Source: Bacteriovoracaceae bacterium UBA4097 (GTDB taxonomy: Bacteria; Bdellovibrionota; Bacteriovoracia; Bacteriovoracales; Bacteriovoracaceae). From it: a DNA stretch of 64,000 nt. Made by a program: the position numbers and the translations under genes. The notes beneath the pieces are model-generated. The model was not told the origin of the DNA. It did no database searches and was given only the letters and a program-made list of their open reading frames with translations. Where the stretch lies: the NCBI GenBank assembly GCA_002381765.1, contig DFXX01000044.1:7016-71015 (forward strand), given 5' to 3'. How positions within the stretch are numbered: position 1 is the first letter of the stretch; each line of letters starts with the position of its first letter. This document shows positions 59,151-64,000 of the stretch, piece after piece.

Positions 59151-59303
59151 CTACTCTTCTAATGAACAACCTTCGGTTTTATCACTGTCACTGGAAGTTG
59201 CAGAGGAAGTGGAATCAGCAGCACTTACGACATTGATATGCAATGCCAAGAGACTACCTACGATCAAGAGTAAAAAATTTTTCCATATTGATGTCTGTTC
59301 CAT
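59151..59303 (-). CDS. Small secreted Ser/Thr-rich peptide
   Basis: 50 aa from ATG 59303, with a textbook GGAGG seven bases upstream and its own terminator. Signal peptide (MEQTSIWKNFLLLIVGSLLA..VVSAA) leaves a mature peptide of about 22 residues, DSTSSATSSDSDKTEGCSLE, with one Cys. Unknown function. The longer upstream open frame lacks support. The 217-base gap behind it holds no other gene. Confidence 0.65.
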   Translation of the reverse strand: MEQTSIWKNFLLLIVGSLLALHINVVSAADSTSSATSSDSDKTEGCSLEE

Positions 59304-59520
59304 CCTAGAACCTCCAAGTTCATCGTTTTTGGCATTTTGATCCTGGAAAAACCTAAAGCCAACCTGAAGGTGAAGATGACGTGGAGAAAAATGGCAAAAG
59401 CTAATGATTACCAAAAAATAAAATATTGGATGAAGTAAATGAGTCATCTTCCATCCCCCATTTTTCAGGCAGAATGGATTAAAAACAGAGGAGTGAACTG
59501 TTTTGCTTGCAAGCTAAACT

Positions 59521-60012
59521 TTACTTCCTATCAAGAACCAAAATGGAAAAATCATGATCATTTTCAGCATCCTTTTTAAAATTCTGCTCACTGATCTTCT
59601 TCCAGTTTTTAAGGGATAGTTGGGGGAAATAAACATCCCCTTTAATTTCACCTTTGACTTCGGTGAGATAGATGCGATCGACCAGTGAAAGAGCATACTT
59701 AAAAATCTTTTCACCCCCGATGATAAAGAGTTCACTCTCCCCGCTTCTTTCTGCATGTTTAATCGCTCGAAAGATAGAATTAAACCACAGGACACTATTC
59801 TCGGCAGGACGAGGATCGCTAGAGATAACTAAACTCATTCTACCCGGCAGGGCCTTGCCAATAGATTCAAAGGTCTTTCTTCCCATGAGCATATGGTGGC
59901 CCATAGTGATCTTTTTGAAGTGTTGAAGATCGGTCTTTAAGTGCCATGGCAGCTGATTATTAATTCCAATGATATTGTTTTCGGCCTTAGCGACGATGAA
60001 TGAAATTCTCAT
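59521..60012 (-). CDS. folA: Dihydrofolate reductase
   Basis: 163 aa, usual length. Motifs: ISFIVAKAENNIIGINNQLPWHLKTDL with the substrate-binding region, GRKTFESIGKALPGR and IIGGEKIFKYAL for NADPH binding. In this enzyme the active-site acid falls in HLKTDLQHF. It regenerates tetrahydrofolate after thymidylate synthesis and follows thyA by two bases in one operon. Confidence 0.96.
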   Translation of the reverse strand: MRISFIVAKAENNIIGINNQLPWHLKTDLQHFKKITMGHHMLMGRKTFESIGKALPGRMSLVISSDPRPAENSVLWFNSIFRAIKHAERSGESELFIIGGEKIFKYALSLVDRIYLTEVKGEIKGDVYFPQLSLKNWKKISEQNFKKDAENDHDFSILVLDRK

Positions 60013-60014
60013 AA

Positions 60015-60809
60015 TTATACCGCCACTGCTGCTTTAATATGGGGATGGGCCTGATAGTTCACAAGTTCAAAATCTTCATATTTAAATTCAAAAATATCTT
60101 TAACATCAGGATTAATCTTCATCTGCGGAAGAGCAAATGGTTCCCGCTTAAGCTGCTCCTGCGTCTGCTCCAGATGATTAAGATAAAGATGAGCATCTCC
60201 AAAGGTATGCACAAAATCCCCTGGCTCAAGTTCACAAACCTGGGCCACCATCATGGTAAGAAGAGCATAGCTCGCGATATTAAAAGGAACTCCCAAGAAG
60301 ATATCGGCTGAGCGCTGATAGAGCTGACAGGAGAGCTTGCCATTAGCTACATAAAATTGAAACATGGTGTGGCAAGGTGGTAAGGCCATTTTATCCACAT
60401 CGGATACATTCCAGGCAGAAACAATAAGACGACGGGAATCAGGATTGGTTTTTATCATTTGAATAAGATTTTTAATCTGATCCACGGTGCGTCCATCATG
60501 AGTCTTCCAGCTTCTCCACTGCACTCCATAGACCGGTCCGAGATTTCCATCAGCATCGGCCCACTCATTCCAGATGGAAACGCCATTATCCTTGAGATAC
60601 TTAATATTAGAGTCACCTTTCAGGAACCATAACAGCTCATGAACGATAGACTTCATGTGGCATTTTTTAGTGGTGATAAGAGGAAATCCATCAGCGAGAT
60701 TAAAGCGCATCTGATGGCCAAATACCGAAAGGGTGCCAGTTCCAGTGCGGTCTTCTTTCTTCACACCCTCATTCAGCACTCTCTGCATGAGTTCATGGTA
60801 CTGCTTCAT
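60015..60809 (-). CDS. thyA: Thymidylate synthase
   Basis: 264 aa from ATG 60809, the same length as the E. coli enzyme, with GGAGG six bases upstream. The catalytic Cys is in [12 protein letters not shown]; other signatures are [54 protein letters not shown] and [12 protein letters not shown]. It converts dUMP to dTMP using methylene-tetrahydrofolate; folA directly follows. Confidence 0.98.
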   Translation of the reverse strand: MKQYHELMQRVLNEGVKKEDRTGTGTLSVFGHQMRFNLADGFPLITTKKCHMKSIVHELLWFLKGDSNIKYLKDNGVSIWNEWADADGNLGPVYGVQWRSWKTHDGRTVDQIKNLIQMIKTNPDSRRLIVSAWNVSDVDKMALPPCHTMFQFYVANGKLSCQLYQRSADIFLGVPFNIASYALLTMMVAQVCELEPGDFVHTFGDAHLYLNHLEQTQEQLKREPFALPQMKINPDVKDIFEFKYEDFELVNYQAHPHIKAAVAV

Positions 60810-60929
60810 TGGAACCTCCATTTCGAATATAGTAAAATCCTACCATTTCTCGCGAGGCTTCTTCAACTACTCGTTGCTTTCAATGAATTTGCTCTCTAGA
60901 ATGGAGGAATAATTTTGAGGAGTTTTTTT

Positions 60930-62120
60930 ATGGTGAAAGTTCTTACGGGTCTAGAGCGTTTAATTTCGGAGAAACCACTACAAAATAAATTTAAGGGGAA
61001 AATTGGGTATCTGTGTCACAGCGCTTCTGTTACCTCAGAGCTGGAACATGGCCTTCTGGCCCTCCAACGTGTTTTTGGAGATCGTCTGGCCAAGATCTTT
61101 GGCCCACAACACGGATTTGTAACCGATGTTCAGGATAATATGGTGGAGAGCACTCACTATATTCATCCTTTCTTTAAGCTACCTGTTTATTCCCTCTATT
61201 CAGAAACTCGCATTCCTACCGATGAAATGCTGGAAGGACTTGATCATATTTTGGTGGATCTGCAAGACGTAGGAACCAGAATCTATACTTATATTTACAC
61301 TATGACTCTACTCATGGAAGCCTGCCAGAAAAAAGGCATTGAAGTCGTTATTCTCGATCGTCCAAATCCTATCAATGGTGAAACTCTGGAAGGAAATATT
61401 CTCGACATGAATTTTGCCTCCTTTGTAGGTCGCCATCCCCTTCCGGTTCGTCACGCCATGACCATGGGTGAGGTGGCCCTCATGCATAAGAAATATTGGG
61501 GTGGCAAAGACTGCAACCTCACGGTGATTGAAATGAAAGGCTGGCAGAGAAGCATGAGCTATGAAGATACCGATCTTCCCTGGATTCTGCCTTCGCCCAA
61601 TCTCGCCACTATCGAAGCGGCCTATACATTTGTAGGAACAGTTCTCTACGAAGGGACTAATATCTCTGAAGGTAGAGGAACCACGCGCTCACTGGAGATC
61701 ATTGGTCACCCTAAAATCGAATCTTTTTCATTCCATGAGAAATTAAAACCTGTCCTTAAAGAGGCCAATCTCAGGGGCTTTGTGCTTCGTCCTCTGGTCT
61801 TCCTTCCGACATTTCAAAAGCACGCGGGAATTCCTTGTGGTGGTTTCCAAATTCATGTCACCGATAGAAAAACTTTTGAGCCTTGGCGCCTCTGCCAATA
61901 TCTCTTAAGAGAGATGTACCATGATCTCGGTAGTGAATTTAAGTGGAAGCAGCCTCCTTATGAGTATGAATTCCATAAAATGCCGGTGGACCTTATCAAT
62001 GGAACCGATGCTTTAAGACATTGGGTTGAGAAGAGAGGCAGTGAGGAAGAATATCAAGGGATCATGAAGCAGAATCAGAATGAATTCATGGATCAAAGAT
62101 CATCTATCCTTCTCTATTAA
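60930..62120 (+). CDS. namZ: NamZ-type exo-beta-N-acetylmuramidase (DUF1343)
   Basis: 396 aa from ATG 60930 (GAGGAG upstream). DUF1343 signatures: IGYLCHSASVTS, KIFGPQHGF, SLYSETRIPT, LVDLQDVGTRIYTYIYTM, LDRPNPI, LPWILPSPNLAT and GTVLYEGTNISEGRGTTR. NamZ removes terminal MurNAc from peptidoglycan fragments, part of wall recycling or of digesting foreign murein. No signal peptide is seen, which suggests a cytosolic role on imported fragments. It is divergent from thyA. Confidence 0.9.
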   Translation: MVKVLTGLERLISEKPLQNKFKGKIGYLCHSASVTSELEHGLLALQRVFGDRLAKIFGPQHGFVTDVQDNMVESTHYIHPFFKLPVYSLYSETRIPTDEMLEGLDHILVDLQDVGTRIYTYIYTMTLLMEACQKKGIEVVILDRPNPINGETLEGNILDMNFASFVGRHPLPVRHAMTMGEVALMHKKYWGGKDCNLTVIEMKGWQRSMSYEDTDLPWILPSPNLATIEAAYTFVGTVLYEGTNISEGRGTTRSLEIIGHPKIESFSFHEKLKPVLKEANLRGFVLRPLVFLPTFQKHAGIPCGGFQIHVTDRKTFEPWRLCQYLLREMYHDLGSEFKWKQPPYEYEFHKMPVDLINGTDALRHWVEKRGSEEEYQGIMKQNQNEFMDQRSSILLY

Positions 62121-62189
62121 TTCAATCATTGTCTCGATGGACTAATTTTGTTCTAATTAAGTAAATCATTTTATTTAAAAGGAGCGTTC

Positions 62190-63554
62190 ATGACCCTCGA
62201 GCAGTGGACAGCCGAATTAGTAAATTTTGTGTGGGGGCTTCCCCTGGTTATTCTCCTGGTCATTTCAGGAATTATTTTCACCATTTACTTTGGCTTTCCC
62301 CAATTAAGGCTCTTTGGTCACGCCCTCGGAATCGTTTCCGGAAAGTATGACAAACCGGAAGATAAGGGAGAGATCTCGCACTTTCAGGCCCTGTGTGCGG
62401 CTCTCTCGGCCACAGTGGGTCTGGGAAATATCGCAGGAGTGGCAGTGGCCATCTCTATCGGCGGTCCCGGTGCAGTTTTCTGGCTGTGGGTGGCGGGCTT
62501 CATTGGAATGTGCACAAAATTCACTGAGGTTTCTCTCTCCTTAATGTATCGGGATGTTCAGGAAAATGGCACCGTTCACGGTGGCCCTATGTTTGTCATC
62601 AAAAATGCCCTTTCTAAAAAGTTTTATCCTATCGCGTGGATATACGCCTTCTTCGTGGTCCTCTCTTCGTTCGGCGCGGGAAATATGTTTCAGGCCAACC
62701 AAATGGCCACGGTCATGGAATCCACCGCGGGAATTCCTAAGTGGATCTCAGGCCTCATCTTTTGCATCCTGGCCTTCATGATTCTAGTGGGCGGGATTAA
62801 GCGCATAGGAAAAGTTACGGAGAAGCTCGTTCCTCTCATGGTAGGAGTTTACTTCTTAGGTGCCCTCTTTATCATCTTCACCAATCTCTCCGATATCCCT
62901 AAGATGTTTGTCGATATTTTTGAAGGGGCCTTCTTTGGTACTGCTGCTCTTGGTGGATTTGCAGGAGTAGCGCTAAAGGATGTTATCATTACCGGGATCA
63001 AACGCGCCACTTTCTCGAATGAAGCTGGTATGGGCTCATCGGCCATGGCCCACTCTGCGGCCAAATCCACTCCTATTCAGGAAGGAATCGTTGCGCTCTT
63101 AGAGCCATTAATCGATACCATCATTGTTTGTACAATTACTGCTCTCGCCCTTATGTTGACTGAGAGCTGGATTATTCCAGGGGTCGAGGGCTCAGAAATG
63201 ACTGCAGTAGCTTTTGAGTCTGCTATGGGGCCTTTGGGAAGATGGATTGTGGCCACGACGGTTACTCTCTTTGCCTTCTCTACTATGATTTCCTGGTCAT
63301 ATTATGGTGAGCAAGGGATTACTTTCATCTTCGGAGACCGGTGGATTCCAATCGGTCGTTATATCTTTATCGGTTTTATTTTTATTGGAGCAATCGCTAA
63401 GCTGGGTATTGTGCTAAATCTCTCTGACGCCTTCTACGGTCTCTTGGCCGTGCCTAATATCTTTGCCTGCTATATGTTGCTTCCTAAGGTGAAAGAGGCC
63501 TTGAGGGAATATGAACACAAAAGAAGATCTGGAGAAATCAAAGCTTACAAATAA
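62190..63554 (+). CDS. AGCS-family Na+:alanine/glycine symporter
   Basis: 454 aa with about ten membrane helices. Family motifs: GLPLVILLVISGIIFTIYFGF, FQALCAALSATVGLGNIAGVAVAIS, GGPGAVFWLWVAGFIGMCTKF, TEVSLSLMYR, GIKRATFSNEAGMGSSAMAHSAA split over two helices and SWSYYGEQGITFIFG. It imports small neutral amino acids with sodium. AAAGGAG precedes ATG 62190. Confidence 0.95.
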   Translation: MTLEQWTAELVNFVWGLPLVILLVISGIIFTIYFGFPQLRLFGHALGIVSGKYDKPEDKGEISHFQALCAALSATVGLGNIAGVAVAISIGGPGAVFWLWVAGFIGMCTKFTEVSLSLMYRDVQENGTVHGGPMFVIKNALSKKFYPIAWIYAFFVVLSSFGAGNMFQANQMATVMESTAGIPKWISGLIFCILAFMILVGGIKRIGKVTEKLVPLMVGVYFLGALFIIFTNLSDIPKMFVDIFEGAFFGTAALGGFAGVALKDVIITGIKRATFSNEAGMGSSAMAHSAAKSTPIQEGIVALLEPLIDTIIVCTITALALMLTESWIIPGVEGSEMTAVAFESAMGPLGRWIVATTVTLFAFSTMISWSYYGEQGITFIFGDRWIPIGRYIFIGFIFIGAIAKLGIVLNLSDAFYGLLAVPNIFACYMLLPKVKEALREYEHKRRSGEIKAYK

Positions 63555-63556
63555 GC

Positions 63557-63579
63557 AAGGGGCCCCAAGAGGGCCCCTT
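63557..63579. terminator. Bidirectional terminator hairpin
   Basis: Nine-bp perfect stem AAGGGGCCC / GGGCCCCTT with loop CAAGA, followed by TTATTTT on the plus strand. It lies between the symporter and the converging subtilase gene. Confidence 0.9.
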
Positions 63580-63584
63580 TTATT

Positions 63585-64000
63585 TTAGAATTCGAGAGGT
63601 GAAGGCATTTGAATCGGACTAACTTCAATAACATCAAAACTTTTTTGAATATTTGATTTTAAGTTCGGCATGCTTCTTCGTGCCGAATCGATAGCATCTT
63701 TAACAGAAATATTTCGGGATAACTCGGCCGCAAAGACGGCCCGTTCAAGATTGACCAGTCCTCCTGACTTCACTTTTTGCAGAAGGAAAGCTTTCTTGTC
63801 CACTGTCCCCATAATTATCTTCTTAATATCAGCAGGACGAAGCTTAGGACTAGCATCTTTCACCTGGCCCGCAACATTCGAGACATAAGGAGCTGCCTGA
63901 CTGGTGCCTGAAACAAATAAGTAACCTTCCCCTGGTACCGATGAGCGGATCAGCATTCCTGGAGCTGCCACGTCGACATTCTCAACACCATAGTTAGAGA
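63585..64000 (-). CDS. Subtilisin-family (S8) serine protease, C-terminal part only
   Basis: The frame is open to the right edge, so only the C-terminal 138 residues are here. It begins SNYGVENVDVAAPG and contains the catalytic Ser in SGTSQAAPYVSNVAGQ. The downstream helical tail (PADIKKIIMGTVDKKA, NLERAVFAAELSRN) is as in secreted subtilases, plus a short unrecognised end. The Asp and His of the triad must lie outside the window. Confidence 0.92.
   Translation of the reverse strand, partial: SNYGVENVDVAAPGMLIRSSVPGEGYLFVSGTSQAAPYVSNVAGQVKDASPKLRPADIKKIIMGTVDKKAFLLQKVKSGGLVNLERAVFAAELSRNISVKDAIDSARRSMPNLKSNIQKSFDVIEVSPIQMPSPLEF

Noticed and set aside
1..64000. tRNA or rRNA genes
   Set aside because: No convincing tRNA cloverleaf (T-loop GGTTCGA context with paired acceptor stem) or rRNA sequence was noticed, including beside the island, where a tRNA target was first suspected.

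Overview
The window is a continuous piece of a low-to-mid GC, Gram-negative chromosome. It carries outer-membrane barrels, lipoproteins with clear lipoboxes, an NrfHA nitrite reductase, an unusually dense set of sensor kinases and chemoreceptors, secreted proteases and a NamZ-type muramidase. That mix fits a predatory or free-living member of the Bdellovibrionota, near Bacteriovorax or Peredibacter. The placement is inference from gene content; there is no rRNA or tRNA here to confirm it.

Layout. 1-12643: a PAS histidine kinase cut by the left edge, a YceI gene split by a one-base frameshift, an M28 peptidase, QueD with a PLP decarboxylase, a DASS carboxylate transporter, a PAS/PAS/GAF kinase, a trypsin-like protease and membrane proteins. 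12854-16189: a PA2779/PA2778-type pair, a small barrel, RlmF and a DUF4112 protein. 16451-25338: a LysR regulator facing a six-gene chemotaxis operon (double-hairpin receptor, triple-CheW scaffold, CheD, CheB, CheR, CheA) with no CheY. 25672-30350: a GAF kinase that lacks its phospho-acceptor His, a lipoprotein, and a response regulator/kinase pair.

30395-41720 is a composite genomic island inserted at the 5' end of mutM. Three copies of the first 20 bases of mutM (30395, 32259, 41701) delimit two tandem modules. Both left ends carry a homologous arm of about 100 bp ending in four repeats phased at 10 bp, and a truncated tyrosine recombinase sits beside mutM. The second module looks like a defence island: a protein with a HEPN-type R-x4-H motif, a divergent AbiTii protein, a membrane-anchored HRDC/WYL-like protein, a divergent 1616-aa SF1 helicase with a Vsr-like nuclease domain, and a small membrane coiled-coil protein directly behind the helicase. 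This is the most likely place for an undescribed system.

41701-64000: mutM, a very large lipoprotein with five 98-aa Cys-rich repeats coupled to a barrel protein, a degenerate receiver, a second LysR regulator again facing chemotaxis genes (CheW and three near-identical 4HB-type receptors with a shared C-terminal tail), a KGG stress mini-protein, nrfHA, an isoaspartyl methyltransferase-like gene, a transglutaminase-elicitor-like lipoprotein, folA-thyA, namZ, a Na+/alanine symporter and the C-terminal end of a subtilase cut by the right edge.

Two short gene fossils (a queD tail at 16235 and a DASS tail at 27111), several strong terminators and three FliA-like promoter candidates are also recorded. 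All identities come from reading motifs by eye; no database search was run.
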